Shown in pieces: positions 44,705 to 55,533 of a stretch of DNA of 64,000 nucleotides. The notes under the pieces are model-generated. The model made no database searches. It was not told the DNA's origin and saw only the letters and a list, made by a program, of their open reading frames with translations. The DNA comes from Fictibacillus sp. BK138 (GTDB lineage Bacteria; Bacillota; Bacilli; Bacillales; Fictibacillaceae): contig NZ_SGXL01000001.1 in the NCBI RefSeq assembly GCF_004216955.1, positions 2,135,413 to 2,199,412 of the forward strand, given 5' to 3'. Positions within the stretch are counted from its first letter, which is position 1, and each line of letters starts with the position of its first letter. The translations under genes and the position numbers were made by a program.

Positions 44705-46198
44705 ATGAAAAAGCAAACGAATACAGTATTTATCGTTTCATTACTCATTTCAATTGTTTTTATTGTCATAGGGTTTTTGTTTCCAGAGGAATTTCAGGCT
44801 AGAGCAACGACGGTCCAAAATTTTCTTCAAGAGAAGTTTGGTTGGTTCTATCTACTTTCGGCTACTAGTTTTTTGATTTTCGTTCTTTATCTGGCATTCA
44901 GCAAATTTGGAAAAATTAAGCTAGGTGAGCCGGATGACAAACCAGAATACAGCACGATTACATGGTTTGCGATGTTATTTAGTGCCGGCATGGGTATTGG
45001 CCTCGTCTTTTGGGGCGTAGCAGAGCCTATAAGCCACTTTTATACTCCTCCTAGCGGTGAGGGTGGGAACGCAGCCTCAGCACAAGCAGCATTGCGCTAC
45101 AGCTTTTTCCACTGGGGTTTGCACCCTTGGGGAATTTATACCTTGATCGGATTGTCCTTAGCCTATTTTAAATTCAGAAAAGGTGCGCCGGGTCTTATCA
45201 GTGCAATCTTCACTCCATTAATTGGAGATAAAGTAAATGGACCGATAGGAAAGACAATCGATATCGTTGCCGTATTTGCAACGATCTTCGGTGTTGCCAC
45301 GTCTCTTGGACTTGGCGCCGTTCAGATAAGCGGCGGTCTTTCTTATGTGACGGATGTCGCTAATAATTTCACTACGCAGCTTATAATCATTGCTGTAGTT
45401 ACCGTCTTATTTACTCTTTCAGCCCAGACTGGACTTAATAAAGGAATCAAGTATTTGAGTAACCTTAATATCATTCTTGCAGTTATATTGATGCTGTTCT
45501 TGTTGTTCGCTTCATCTACTAATTTCATCATGGATGTTTTTGTACAATCTTTAGGGAACTACCTTCAATATTTACCTAGCATGAGTTTAAAACTAAGTCC
45601 TTTCCGGCCGAGTGAAGCTGGCTGGATTCAAGGCTGGACCGTATTCTATTGGGCCTGGTGGATTGCTTGGGCACCTTTTGTAGGTACTTTTATAGCACGT
45701 GTATCAAAAGGAAGAACCATCAGAGAATTTATTTTAGGCGTATTGCTTGTCCCTACTCTATTTGGAGCACTTTGGTTCTCCATCTTCGGTGGTGCAGCAC
45801 TTCATCTTGAAATCTTCAACAATGTGGGTCTTAATAAAATCATTACAGACAAAGGTACTGAAGTTGCGTTGTTTGCCTTATTTGAAAATCTTCCATTCGG
45901 GATGATCATGTCGCTGCTTGCTATTTTCTTAATCAGTACATTTTTCATTACATCTGCAGATTCAGCAACCTTTGTTCTAGGGATGCAAACACGACATGGA
46001 AGATTGGATCCTTCTTCAAAGACAAAGTTTGTCTGGGGTATGGTTATAGCAGCAGCGGCAGCTATATTACTTTATTCCGGGGGACTTGAAGCATTGCAAA
46101 CAGCTTCGATAATCGCAGCTTTCCCATTTGCATTCGTAATGATATTCATGATGGTTTCTCTGCAAAAAGCTCTGTCAGAAGAAAAAAGAAAATCATAA
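44705..46198 (+). CDS. BCCT-family transporter (glycine betaine/choline/carnitine type)
   Basis: A 497-residue secondary transporter with 12 membrane helices. BCCT signatures are GMGIGLVFWGVAEPISHF (about 94-111) and VFYWAWWIAWAPFVGTFIAR (about 310-329), with the tryptophan-rich substrate box. It resembles B. subtilis OpuD, a glycine betaine importer used under osmotic stress; the substrate here is inferred from family only. GTTGGTGAAGGA precedes the ATG. Its stop overlaps the end of the following minus-strand gene by 6 nt. Confidence 0.92.
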   Translation: MKKQTNTVFIVSLLISIVFIVIGFLFPEEFQARATTVQNFLQEKFGWFYLLSATSFLIFVLYLAFSKFGKIKLGEPDDKPEYSTITWFAMLFSAGMGIGLVFWGVAEPISHFYTPPSGEGGNAASAQAALRYSFFHWGLHPWGIYTLIGLSLAYFKFRKGAPGLISAIFTPLIGDKVNGPIGKTIDIVAVFATIFGVATSLGLGAVQISGGLSYVTDVANNFTTQLIIIAVVTVLFTLSAQTGLNKGIKYLSNLNIILAVILMLFLLFASSTNFIMDVFVQSLGNYLQYLPSMSLKLSPFRPSEAGWIQGWTVFYWAWWIAWAPFVGTFIARVSKGRTIREFILGVLLVPTLFGALWFSIFGGAALHLEIFNNVGLNKIITDKGTEVALFALFENLPFGMIMSLLAIFLISTFFITSADSATFVLGMQTRHGRLDPSSKTKFVWGMVIAAAAAILLYSGGLEALQTASIIAAFPFAFVMIFMMVSLQKALSEEKRKS

Positions 46199-46423
46199 AA
46201 ATACAATTCTTCCTGCAACATAGATGATTGTGAATAGAATGGTTATATTTATTCCAGTTGTTCTATTTGAAATAAATCTTACAGCAATAAGAAAATTAAA
46301 GTACGAAAACATGACTAAGAGAACCGTTTCGTAAAATGAATGATCATGATGCGACAGGTAGAGAACTAGCGAATATCCGCACCATACCACAATTTGAATG
46401 ATACTACACAACAATACATTCAT
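46193..46423 (-). CDS. Uncharacterised small membrane protein
   Basis: A 76-residue protein with three hydrophobic segments (about 2-22, 32-50, 56-74) and the loop YLSHHDHSFYET; I do not recognise it. ATG 46423 follows GTGGAGGATGTT. It is single, between the BCCT gene and the pdh terminator. Confidence 0.65.
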   Translation of the reverse strand: MNVLLCSIIQIVVWCGYSLVLYLSHHDHSFYETVLLVMFSYFNFLIAVRFISNRTTGINITILFTIIYVAGRIVFL

Positions 46424-46490
46424 AACATCCTCCACGTATATCTTTATACTTAATGTTATGAAGAGATTTGTTTAATATGTAGAAATCAAA

Positions 46491-46533
46491 GAAACCCCTT
46501 GTATCCGCGAAAGCGGCTTACAAGGGGTTTTTA
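46491..46533 (-). terminator. Terminator of the pdh operon
   Basis: AAACCCCTTGTA pairs with TACAAGGGGTTT, and the loop contains a second stem, CCGC-GAAA-GCGG. A T run lies on each side; it is just downstream of the pdhD stop codon. Confidence 0.9.
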
Positions 46534-46538
46534 ATGGT

Positions 46539-47951
46539 TTATTTTACGATGTGAACTGGAAGTCCGATCGCAACTTCTGCAGCTTCCATTGAAATCTCTC
46601 CGAAAGTTGGATGCGCATGAATTGTCATAGCAATATCTTCTGCAGTCATTCCTGCTTCAATAGCTAATCCAAGTTCTGCGATCATATCAGATGCGTTTCC
46701 GCCTGCGATTTGAGCCCCTAAAACAAGTCCATCTTCTTTACGAGTGATAAGCTTCATGAAGCCATCCGTCTCGTTCATAGATAAAGCTCGTCCATTAGCT
46801 GCAAATGGGAATTTAGAAGCTTTTACTTCATATCCTGCTTCTTTTGCTGACTTTTCATCATAACCTACAGAAGCTAGTTCTGGGTCTGTGAATACTACAG
46901 CTGGAATTGCTAAATAATCAATTTCAGCCGCATGTCCGCTGATTACTTCAGCTGCAACTTTACCTTCATAAGAAGCCTTATGTGCAAGAGCAGGACCTTC
47001 AACTACATCACCGATTGCATAGATGCCGCTAACACTTGTTTGAGCTTTCTTGTTGATCTTGATAAGACCACGCTCAGTCATTTCAACACCAACTTGCTCA
47101 AGACCAAGTTCTTCAGTGTTTGGACGGCGTCCAACTGTTACAAGTACATAATCAGCTTCAAATGTTTTTGACTCACCTTTGATTTCAGCTGTTACAGTAA
47201 CACCATCTTTTGTTTCTTCTACGCCTTTAGCCATTGCTTCAGTAAAGACTTCCACATTGCCTTTTTTCTTCAAACGCTTAGAAACTACTTGGCTCATTTG
47301 CTTTTCGAAACCTGGAAGGATTTGTTTTCCGCCTTCAAGGATGGTTACTTCAGTACCAAAGTTAGCATAAGCCGTTCCAAGCTCCATTCCAATATATCCG
47401 CCGCCGATAACCACAAGCTTCTTAGGAACTTCCTTAAGAGCCAGTGCACCAGTGGAAGAAATTACACGGTCACTCCATTTGAAACCAGGGATTTCAATTG
47501 GACGTGATCCTGTAGCGATAATCGCGTTTTTAAACGTATATGTCTGAGAGTTCTTCTCGTCCATGATACGAACTGTGTTTTCATTTACGAAATAAGCTTC
47601 ACCACGGATGATTTCAACTTTGTTTCCTTTTAAAAGCCCTTCAACTCCGCCAGTAAGCTTCTTCACGATCCCAGCTTTCCATTCTTGAACTTTGCTGAAA
47701 TCAACTTTTACGTTTTCAACAGTAATCCCCATATCTTCTGAGTGATTAGCATGTTCAACACGGTGACCTGCATTAATAAGTGCTTTAGATGGAATACAAC
47801 CCACGTTTAAGCAAACGCCTCCCATTTCTGTCTTTTCCGCAATAGCCACTTTTTGTCCTAATTGTGCAGCGCGAATTGCCGCTACGTATCCCCCAGGACC
47901 TGAACCAATGACAAGTGTGTCTAACTCAATTGGAAAATCTCCTACTACCAT
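46539..47951 (-). CDS. pdhD: Dihydrolipoyl dehydrogenase (E3)
   Basis: A 470-residue FAD disulfide reductase, the E3 of the pyruvate dehydrogenase complex. It shows the FAD fold [19 protein letters not shown], the redox disulfide [16 protein letters not shown] (about 45-60), the NAD fold [19 protein letters not shown] and the dimerisation-domain HAHPTFGE (catalytic His). The start lies 4 nt after the pdhC stop codon, with GGAGGCG upstream. Confidence 0.98.
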   Translation of the reverse strand: MVVGDFPIELDTLVIGSGPGGYVAAIRAAQLGQKVAIAEKTEMGGVCLNVGCIPSKALINAGHRVEHANHSEDMGITVENVKVDFSKVQEWKAGIVKKLTGGVEGLLKGNKVEIIRGEAYFVNENTVRIMDEKNSQTYTFKNAIIATGSRPIEIPGFKWSDRVISSTGALALKEVPKKLVVIGGGYIGMELGTAYANFGTEVTILEGGKQILPGFEKQMSQVVSKRLKKKGNVEVFTEAMAKGVEETKDGVTVTAEIKGESKTFEADYVLVTVGRRPNTEELGLEQVGVEMTERGLIKINKKAQTSVSGIYAIGDVVEGPALAHKASYEGKVAAEVISGHAAEIDYLAIPAVVFTDPELASVGYDEKSAKEAGYEVKASKFPFAANGRALSMNETDGFMKLITRKEDGLVLGAQIAGGNASDMIAELGLAIEAGMTAEDIAMTIHAHPTFGEISMEAAEVAIGLPVHIVK

Positions 47952-47955
47952 CGAA

Positions 47956-49287
47956 TTACGCCTCCATTACTAATAGTTGTGGATCGTTCAACAAACGCTT
48001 AATGTGATTCAATGCATTTTGTGCAGTTGCACCATCGATCAGACGGTGGTCAAAGCTGAGAGAAAGTGCCAATACTGGGGCCACCACAACTTCTCCATCT
48101 TTAACTACTGCTTTTTCAGCGATACGGCCGATACCAAGGATAGCTACTTCAGGGTGATTAATTACTGGAGTGAACCATTGTCCACCAGCAGATCCGATGT
48201 TTGTAATCGTGCAAGATCCGCCTTTCATTTCTTCTCCAGAAAGCTTTCCATCACGTGCTTTTGTAGCTAATTCATTGATTTCAGAAGAGATCTTGAAGAT
48301 AGACTTGCGATCTGCTTCTTTAACAACTGGAACCATTAATCCGTTATCTGTATCTGCAGCGATTCCGATGTTGTAATAGTGCTTGTACACGATTTCTTCG
48401 TTAGCATCATCGATTGACGCATTAAGCACAGGGAACTCACGAAGTGCAGATGTTAATGCTTTTACCACATATGGAAGATAAGTAAGCTTAATGCCTTTAT
48501 CCATCGCTACTTGCTTGAACTTCTTACGGTGTGCAACAAGATCAGTAACGTCCACTTCATCCATAAGTGTAACATGTGGAGCTGTATGTTTGGAGTTAAC
48601 CATCGCTTTAGAGATCGCTTTTCTGATGCCTTTGATCTTCTCGCGTGTTTCCATTTCTCCAGCAGGAATTGCTTTAGGCGCTTCTTTCTTAGCAGCATCA
48701 GCTTTAGGTGCTTCTTTATCAGCCGCTGGTGCTTCTGTTGCAGCTTCACCACCGCCGCTTACAAACTTATCGATATCTTCTTTAAGTACACGTCCATTGT
48801 CTCCAGAGCCTTGTACTTTACGGATATCTACTTCCTTCTCACGAGCGTATTTACGAACAGAAGGCATAGCGATTACACGTTTTGTATCATCCGCAGGCTC
48901 TTCTTTAGCTGTGTCTTCCGTCTTATCTGTTTTAGCTTCAGGTTTTTCGTTTTCTTTTGCTTGATCAGCTGTAACTTCTTTTTCTTCTTCAGCTTTCGGC
49001 TGCTCAGGTGCTTCATCGCTTCCGCCATGTGCATCTGCAGGAATTTCACCCTCTGCCTCGATCGTTAAAAGAACATCACCTACAACGGATACAGTACCTT
49101 CATCTACTTTTAGTTCTAAGATTTTACCGTCTACAGGAGAAGGGATTTCAACAACGGCTTTGTCATTTTGGACTTCAAGCAGGATGTCATCTTCTTTAAT
49201 AGTGTCCCCTGCTTTAACAAACCACTTTACAATTTCGCCTTCGTGAATTCCTTCACCAATATCGGGAAGCTTAAATTCATATGCCAC
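47956..49287 (-). CDS. pdhC: Dihydrolipoyl acetyltransferase (E2)
   Basis: A 443-residue core protein of the pyruvate dehydrogenase complex. It has one lipoyl domain (1-80, Lys43 in [11 protein letters not shown]), an Ala/Glu/Lys-rich linker, an E1/E3-binding domain (about 135-170, [20 protein letters not shown]) and the catalytic domain (about 210-443; [14 protein letters not shown] with the active His). GTG 49287 follows GGAGGCGTTAACC; the upstream in-frame ATG contains that site. The long linker produces extended spurious antisense frames. Confidence 0.97.
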   Translation of the reverse strand: MAYEFKLPDIGEGIHEGEIVKWFVKAGDTIKEDDILLEVQNDKAVVEIPSPVDGKILELKVDEGTVSVVGDVLLTIEAEGEIPADAHGGSDEAPEQPKAEEEKEVTADQAKENEKPEAKTDKTEDTAKEEPADDTKRVIAMPSVRKYAREKEVDIRKVQGSGDNGRVLKEDIDKFVSGGGEAATEAPAADKEAPKADAAKKEAPKAIPAGEMETREKIKGIRKAISKAMVNSKHTAPHVTLMDEVDVTDLVAHRKKFKQVAMDKGIKLTYLPYVVKALTSALREFPVLNASIDDANEEIVYKHYYNIGIAADTDNGLMVPVVKEADRKSIFKISSEINELATKARDGKLSGEEMKGGSCTITNIGSAGGQWFTPVINHPEVAILGIGRIAEKAVVKDGEVVVAPVLALSLSFDHRLIDGATAQNALNHIKRLLNDPQLLVMEA

Positions 49288-49302
49288 GGTTAACGCCTCC
49301 AT

Positions 49303-49391
49303 TTTTCAATCTATTTTACTCGTTTATGTGAAAAGGCTGAAAGAAGCAGTCTTTAATGAACTACTCTTCCAGCTGACATTCAATTATATTT
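49303..49391 (-). other. pdhB-pdhC spacer with an imperfect hairpin
   Basis: An 89 nt spacer interrupts an otherwise tight operon. On the minus strand AGCTGGAAGAG...CTTCTTTCAGCCTTTT forms an imperfect stem followed by four T. It could be a processing site or a weak attenuator that sets E2/E3 levels against E1. Confidence 0.45.
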
Positions 49392-50369
49392 TTAGAAATT
49401 GTAGACTTTCTTTGCTTTGTCCACAATATCACGATGATCTGGAATCCAAACATCCTCGGCAGATGCATATGGGAATACTGTATCAGGCGCTGTTACACGC
49501 AATACAGGAGCTTCCAGGTTTAAAATAGCACGATCGTTAATTTCAGCTACAACAAACGCACCGATCCCTGCTTGTTTTTGAGCTTCTTGAACAACAATTG
49601 CACGCCCTGTTTTTTCAACAGATGCAATAATTGTGTCAATATCAAGCGGGCTGATCGTACGAAGGTCGATAACTTCAGCAGAAATACCATCCTTCTCAAG
49701 CTCATCAGCAGCTTTTAATGAAGCGTGGACCATCGCACCGTAAGTAATGATGGAAACGTCTTTCCCTTCACGTTTCACATCCGCTTTACCTAGTTCGATC
49801 GTGTATTCTTCTTCAGGAACTTCGCCACGGAACGAACGGTACAATTTCATATGCTCTAAGTAAACAACAGGATCGTTGTCACGGATCGCAGAAATCAATA
49901 GTCCTTTTGCGTCATATGGAGTTGCAGGAATAACTACTTTAATCCCTGGAGTTTGGTACATTAATCCTTCTAAGCTGTCTGCGTGAAGTTCAGGTGTTTT
50001 AACTCCTCCACCGAATGGAGAACGGATTGTTACAGGGGAGTTATAAACTCCTCCAGAACGATAACGCATACGAGCCATTTGAGCGGCGATCGAATCAAAT
50101 ACTTCAAATACGAATCCAAAGAATTGGATCTCCATAACTGGACGGAAACCTGTAAGCCCTAGACCTATCGCAAGTCCCCCAATTCCAGACTCGGCAAGCG
50201 GAGTATCAAATACACGATCTTCTCCGAATTCTTTCTGAAGACCTTCAGTGGCACGGAATACACCACCGTTTTGACCTACGTCTTCACCGAAAACAAGTAC
50301 GTTTTCATTGTTTTTTAATTCATTGCGCATTGCGTCTGTAATTGCTTGAATCATAGTCATTTGAGCCAT
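49392..50369 (-). CDS. pdhB: Pyruvate dehydrogenase E1 beta subunit
   Basis: A 325-residue subunit of the E1 heterotetramer, which decarboxylates pyruvate with thiamine diphosphate. Motifs are [36 protein letters not shown] and the conserved [20 protein letters not shown]. Its start overlaps the region just after pdhA by a 1 nt gap, so expression is coupled. Confidence 0.98.
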   Translation of the reverse strand: MAQMTMIQAITDAMRNELKNNENVLVFGEDVGQNGGVFRATEGLQKEFGEDRVFDTPLAESGIGGLAIGLGLTGFRPVMEIQFFGFVFEVFDSIAAQMARMRYRSGGVYNSPVTIRSPFGGGVKTPELHADSLEGLMYQTPGIKVVIPATPYDAKGLLISAIRDNDPVVYLEHMKLYRSFRGEVPEEEYTIELGKADVKREGKDVSIITYGAMVHASLKAADELEKDGISAEVIDLRTISPLDIDTIIASVEKTGRAIVVQEAQKQAGIGAFVVAEINDRAILNLEAPVLRVTAPDTVFPYASAEDVWIPDHRDIVDKAKKVYNF

Positions 50370-50370
50370 A

Positions 50371-51459
<1,089 letters not shown>

Positions 51460-51566
51460 TCACCTCTTCCTTTCTTTTACCCTGTCAATTTACCCTTATC
51501 TTAAAAACACACACATACATAACAGGTTGCCCAAAGTGCCACATTTTTAAGACAGGATTATATTTT

Positions 51567-51644
51567 TTAAAAGGCCATTAGGCGTACCTTTGTGTCCCAT
51601 TCAAGTTTTCCCTTGTATTCAGGAGCTAAACCATCATACGGCAT
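51567..51644 (-). CDS. Possible 25-residue leader peptide in the pdhA 5' region
   Basis: An ATG frame of 25 codons with a protein-like composition (MPYDGLAPEYKGKLEWDTK, then VRLMAF and a stop) lies between the predicted pdhA promoter and pdhA. No proper ribosome binding site precedes it (only TTAGG directly at the ATG), so translation is doubtful. It could be a remnant of a gene or a leader peptide. Confidence 0.25.
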   Translation of the reverse strand: MPYDGLAPEYKGKLEWDTKVRLMAF

Positions 51645-51704
51645 CCTAACTGTATTACTTAAATATGTATTTATAGTAACACAACAACCCTTTTCACGTA
51701 AATT

Positions 51705-51733
51705 AGTTTACACCACCTGTTAAACGCCGTCAA
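51705..51733 (-). promoter_or_regulatory. Sigma-A promoter of pdhABCD
   Basis: On the minus strand: -35 TTGACG (51728-51733), 17 nt spacer, -10 TAAACT (51705-51710). It implies a 5' leader of about 245 nt before pdhA. The remainder of the 553 bp gap to def (51454-52006) is AT-rich; besides the leader frame I see no gene. Confidence 0.75.
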
Positions 51734-52006
51734 TCTATAGAATAATTGTAGTTTGCAGTTCCTTCAAAGCTCTAGCTTACTATTCCTGTAATCATTGTAA
51801 AACATAACTGTTTCATCTATTAAAACAATCTGTATCAGTCGCAAGTTGAAACGGATAATATTCTCAATGATTAGCATTATATATTCCAAAAAATAACCCA
51901 ATAATTTAATTTCAGTTCTTTTTCTATAAAATTTCTCTATGTTATGATAAGAGGAAAATACTATTAAAACGAATTCACGAATTTTTTAGGCACGGAGGTT
52001 TTGCTT

Positions 52007-52558
52007 GTGTTAACGATGAAGGATATTGTTAGGGAAGGAAATCCGGTTCTTAGGCAAAAAGCTGCAGAGGTATCCTTTCCATTCTCAGAGGAAGATATTG
52101 AAACAGCCAATAAACTCTTGGAGTTTGTTAAGAACAGTCAGGATCATGAGGTTGCCGGAAAATATAATTTGAGGCCAGGCATTGGTCTCGCTGCTCCGCA
52201 GATCGGAGTGTCGAAACGAATATTTGCGATGCATTTGACAGATGAACAAGGACAGCTGTACAGCTACGCACTAATAAACCCCAAAATAATCAGTCACTCA
52301 GTACAAATGACTTATTTAGATGGTGGCGAAGGCTGTCTGTCCGTAGACAGAGATGTGCCAGGATTAGTTCCTCGTTATGCAAAGGTAACTGTAAAAGGCT
52401 ATACTCCAGATGGTTCACTTGTTGAGATGAAATTAAAAGGTCTCCCAGGGATTTGCTTCCAACATGAGCTAGATCACCTTGATGGAATTATGTTCTATGA
52501 TCGAATCAATGAAAAGCAGCCCTTTGAGCCTCCTTCAAATTCAGTAACTTTTAGATAA
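52007..52558 (+). CDS. def: Peptide deformylase
   Basis: A 183-residue metalloenzyme that removes the formyl group from new proteins. All three motifs are present: GIGLAAPQIG (about 58-67), EGCLSVD (about 108-114) and the metal site HELDHLDG (about 153-160). It is the longer Gram-positive type 2 form with an insertion between motifs 1 and 2. GTG 52007 lies 8 nt after GGAGG; TTG 52001 would be too close. Confidence 0.97.
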   Translation: MLTMKDIVREGNPVLRQKAAEVSFPFSEEDIETANKLLEFVKNSQDHEVAGKYNLRPGIGLAAPQIGVSKRIFAMHLTDEQGQLYSYALINPKIISHSVQMTYLDGGEGCLSVDRDVPGLVPRYAKVTVKGYTPDGSLVEMKLKGLPGICFQHELDHLDGIMFYDRINEKQPFEPPSNSVTFR

Positions 52559-52562
52559 AATT

Positions 52563-52608
52563 AAAAAAGCCGATTACTGCATGTGAAATGCAGTAATCGG
52601 CTTTTTTT
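52563..52608 (+). terminator. Terminator of def
   Basis: AAAAAGCCGATTACTGCAT pairs with ATGCAGTAATCGGCTTTTT around GTGAA, one of the longest perfect stems in the window. Confidence 0.92.
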
Positions 52609-52662
52609 AATCCCTCTACGAGAATGTTGCTTTATGATTTATTTTGTTAACTCTTCCTTGTT

Positions 52663-52793
52663 AAGTTGATTGGAGCGCAAGGTGCGAGACTCCTGCGGGA
52701 CGAGCGGGACAGGTGAGACTCCTAACGGCGCAAAGCGCAGAGGAGGCTCACCGCACGCCCCGCGGAAAGCGAGTGCCTGGAGCGGAAATCAAC
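52663..52793 (-). repeat. Dispersed GTTGATT element, copy F, in reverse orientation
   Basis: The complete 131 bp element in minus orientation: AAGTTGATTGGAGCGCAAGG, GCGAGACTCCTGCGGGA, GAGCGGGACAGGTGAGACTCC, GGAGGCTCACCGCACGCCCC, GCGGAAAGCGAG, CTGGAGCGGAAATCAAC. It is the least diverged copy. It lies between the converging def and cstA genes. Confidence 0.9.
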
Positions 52794-52832
52794 CACTTCC
52801 ATTACCCACAAGAATTACGAAAAGCCTTTTAG

Positions 52833-54266
52833 TTAAGCAACCTCTCGATCGTCGTCGACTGTTAAGGCTTCTTTTTCATCGAATTTACTTCTAAAGAATA
52901 GGACGGTTACGATTACAGTTACGATCCCAGCAATAAGATAAGAAACATTCATCGACAACCCTAATCCAATTGGAGCATTGCAAATATAAGTTGTTGTTAC
53001 GACAGTCATGAAGATTGCAGGGATTGTAGCGATCCAATGATTTTTTCTTGAACGCTTGAGATACATTGCCCCTACCCATAATGCCAGCATGGCTGTAGAC
53101 TGGTTAGCCCACGAGAAGTAACGCCATAATAAAGTGAAATCAATTTTTGTTAATAAGAATGAAAGGACAAACATAGGAATTGCAATCCAAAGTCTTGAAG
53201 AGAACTTTTTCTGCCCAATATTAAAGTAATCCGCTAAAATCATTCTCGCACTTCTAAACGAAGTATCTCCTGATGTGATCGGCAAAATGATTACCCCTAT
53301 CACGGCAAGTGTTCCTCCCACAGCTCCAAGCATCGTTACTGAAACTTCACTTACTACAGCAGCCGGTCCTCCATTAGCAATTATCGCTGATAAAGATTTT
53401 CCATCAAACAAGCTCATTGCCGCAGCAGCCCAGATCATAGCAATAATCGCCTCAGCAATCATCATGCCGTAAAAGATTTTTCTTCCAGCTCTTTCATTTT
53501 TTGTTGTTCTTGAGATGATTGGTGACTGTGTAGCATGAAAACCAGATAGAGCACCACAAGAGATCGTCAAGAATAATAACGGAAAGATCGGAACATTGTC
53601 TGGGTGCATATTTTCAAGTGTTAATTCTGGAATCGGTGCCCCTGTAATCACAAGACCTCCACCAATTCCAATCGCACTTATTACTAGGAGCGCACCGAAA
53701 ATCGGGTAGACTCGTCCAATAATTTTATCAATCGGCAATAGAGTGGCCAAAATGTAATATACAAATATAAGTCCTACGATAATACTTAAACTCATCCAAT
53801 TACCGGTTAAATTATGAATGAGTGCAGCAGGAGCACTTACAAAAACTGTACCAACCAAGAGAAGCAATAATAGAGTAAAACCGTTTACTACATGTTTCAT
53901 AGCATTACCTAAGAATTTTCCTGCTAATTGAGGCAAGTGCGCACCCCGGTTTCGAATCGAAATCATACCAGTCAAATAATCATGAACGGCACCTGCGAAA
54001 ATTGCACCTAATACTATCCAAAGGAATGCAACTGGCCCGTATAAAGCTCCCATAATCGGTCCAAAGATCGGGCCGACACCTGCTATATTCAATAACTGAA
54101 TGAGCGAATTTGATTTAGTTCCCATCGGAACATAATCAATACCGTCTTCCTGTGCATATGCCGGCGTCTTTCTTTCTTGTTTTACCCCAAAAACTTTTTC
54201 AACATATTTCCCATACGTAAAATATCCAACCACTAATAAAACTATAGAAATTAAAAATGTAACCAA
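52833..54266 (-). CDS. cstA: CstA-family carbon-starvation transporter
   Basis: A 477-residue membrane protein with about 13-16 helices of the CstA family (GIDYVPMGTKSNSLIQLLNI, GPIFGPIMGALYGP, SGFHATQSPIISR). E. coli relatives transport pyruvate or peptides. It is shorter than E. coli CstA (about 700 aa), as is common in Bacilli. The promoter carries a strong cre site, and the neighbouring pdh operon makes pyruvate uptake an attractive but unproven role. GGAGGGAAAAGG precedes the GTG/ATG start region at 54266. Confidence 0.92.
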   Translation of the reverse strand: MVTFLISIVLLVVGYFTYGKYVEKVFGVKQERKTPAYAQEDGIDYVPMGTKSNSLIQLLNIAGVGPIFGPIMGALYGPVAFLWIVLGAIFAGAVHDYLTGMISIRNRGAHLPQLAGKFLGNAMKHVVNGFTLLLLLLVGTVFVSAPAALIHNLTGNWMSLSIIVGLIFVYYILATLLPIDKIIGRVYPIFGALLVISAIGIGGGLVITGAPIPELTLENMHPDNVPIFPLLFLTISCGALSGFHATQSPIISRTTKNERAGRKIFYGMMIAEAIIAMIWAAAAMSLFDGKSLSAIIANGGPAAVVSEVSVTMLGAVGGTLAVIGVIILPITSGDTSFRSARMILADYFNIGQKKFSSRLWIAIPMFVLSFLLTKIDFTLLWRYFSWANQSTAMLALWVGAMYLKRSRKNHWIATIPAIFMTVVTTTYICNAPIGLGLSMNVSYLIAGIVTVIVTVLFFRSKFDEKEALTVDDDREVA

Positions 54267-54303
54267 CCTTTTCCCTCCTCTGTTTCAAACAAAGATGCAT
54301 TTT

Positions 54304-54317
54304 TGTATGCGTTTTCA
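54304..54317. promoter_or_regulatory. cre (CcpA) site at the cstA promoter
   Basis: TGAAAACGCATACA (minus strand) matches TGWNANCGNTNWCA at 13 of 14 positions and begins at the last base of the -10 hexamer, so CcpA would block cstA initiation on glucose. CcpA control of cstA is known in B. subtilis. Confidence 0.75.
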
Positions 54318-54346
54318 TTATAGCACACAAAGAAAAAAACACTCAA
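54317..54346 (-). promoter_or_regulatory. Sigma-A promoter of cstA
   Basis: On the minus strand: -35 TTGAGT (54341-54346), 18 nt spacer, -10 TATAAT (54317-54322). The -35 lies within the terminator hairpin of the preceding EamA gene. Confidence 0.75.
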
Positions 54347-54364
54347 TTTTAAACTGAGTGTTTA
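54333..54364 (-). terminator. Terminator of the EamA transporter gene
   Basis: AAACACTCA-GTTTAAAATT-GAGTGTTT then a T run on the minus strand. It contains the EamA stop codon and the -35 of cstA. Confidence 0.8.
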
Positions 54365-55270
54365 CGCTGTCCGGTTTTGTTCTATTTTGATTATTGTATT
54401 ACGCTTCTTTCTTCCTGTAAGATAAACACCAAAAAAGATTAAAAATAATCCAAAAAAAGCAATCGGCGGGATCTTTTCATTTAAGAGAACACTCCCCCAT
54501 ACAACTGCTGAAACAGGCACTAGATAAGTTACGAGAGTAGCAAATTCGGCTGAGCCTGCAGAAATCATATAATAATACAATAAGTACGCTAACCCTGAAC
54601 CAAACACCCCGAGGCCGATCAGAGACAGAATCACATTTCCTTCTAAAGCATTTTCCGGCAGGTGCCATCCTCCTGTCAAACTCATGATTATTCCGCTTAA
54701 AATCGAACCGGTCAAAAGTGTAGTTGAAGCTGTAATCCATACTGTCGTTTCTTGAAGATGTTTTTTTGCATATTGTGAACTGTATCCATAACAGCAAGTA
54801 GCACTGAGCATAAGAACGATTCCAAGAAGGAGCTGTTCTTGAGTTAAGCCTGGTGCATCGGCATCCATCAAGAATATAATCCCTATAAAACCGACAATGA
54901 CTCCAATCCATTGTTTCCACTGCATTTTAACAGAAAAGAATAATACCCCCATCATCGATGTCCATATTGGAGTTGTTGCATTTAATATCGCGGTATAGCC
55001 GCTGTCTAAAAAAGTTTCACTCCAAGCGATCAATCCCCATGGAAGACCAGCGTTTAACAAACCTACAAGGATTAATGACTTAAGGGGCAGCTTTCTCCAA
55101 TTGACTTTCTGTTTACTGATGAGAAAAAGCGGGATAATCGTAATAATGCCGAGTACGCATCTTATGAATACGATCTGCCATGGATCAAATACATCCAGCA
55201 GTACTTTAATAAATAGAAAAGACATTCCCCATATCAAACTTAAAACAAAAAGGGCTGAGTAAAGTTTCAT
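54362..55270 (-). CDS. EamA/DMT-family membrane exporter
   Basis: A 302-residue drug/metabolite-type transporter with ten helices in two EamA repeats. It starts MKLYSALFVLSLIWGMSFLF, has SAETFLDSGYTAILNATTPI-like WSETFLDSGYTAILNATTPI at the end of the first repeat, and a basic C-terminal tail. The substrate is unknown. ATG 55270 follows GGAGGATTAC; the open frame extends 135 nt upstream into repeat copy G but without a start signal. Confidence 0.87.
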   Translation of the reverse strand: MKLYSALFVLSLIWGMSFLFIKVLLDVFDPWQIVFIRCVLGIITIIPLFLISKQKVNWRKLPLKSLILVGLLNAGLPWGLIAWSETFLDSGYTAILNATTPIWTSMMGVLFFSVKMQWKQWIGVIVGFIGIIFLMDADAPGLTQEQLLLGIVLMLSATCCYGYSSQYAKKHLQETTVWITASTTLLTGSILSGIIMSLTGGWHLPENALEGNVILSLIGLGVFGSGLAYLLYYYMISAGSAEFATLVTYLVPVSAVVWGSVLLNEKIPPIAFFGLFLIFFGVYLTGRKKRNTIIKIEQNRTA

Positions 55271-55330
55271 GTAATCCTCCTGCGGATAAAAATAAATGCT
55301 GCTTTCGTAAAAATGGCTCTCATTTAAGGT

Positions 55331-55405
55331 GTTGATTTCCGTTCCAGGAAGATCGCTTTCCGCGGGGCACGCGGTAATCCCGTTGGAACCTTCCTCTACA
55401 ATCAA
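55331..55405 (+). repeat. Dispersed GTTGATT element, copy G, internally deleted
   Basis: The left end GTTGATTTCCGTTCCAGG...TCGCTTTCCGCGGGGCACGCGGT is intact, the centre is lost, and a short right end CTCTACAATCAAA remains (75 bp in total). The right flank AAAAGCAACAATCTTTTAG (55424-55442) is the same as at other copies. It is located between the divergent EamA gene and the microprotein gene. Confidence 0.82.
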
Positions 55406-55533
55406 ATAGACGAAGAAGCATACAAAAGCAACAATCTTTTAGTAACGAACCATTTAATTAACACAATTTCCCTCTCTGAATATGTTCTATTTTACACATA
55501 CTAAGTAATAAAAAATGGAACGGAGGGCAATAA

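Noticed and set aside
48491-49068. Long plus-strand open frames opposite pdhC
   Set aside because: They mirror the Ala/Glu/Lys-rich linker codons of pdhC, have no ribosome binding site and encode Ser/Phe-rich nonsense; pdhC itself is certain.
51852-51882. Fur box between pdhA and def
   Set aside because: GATAATATTCTCAATGATTA has partial symmetry but the second half matches the 7-1-7 consensus poorly; neither neighbour is an expected Fur target.
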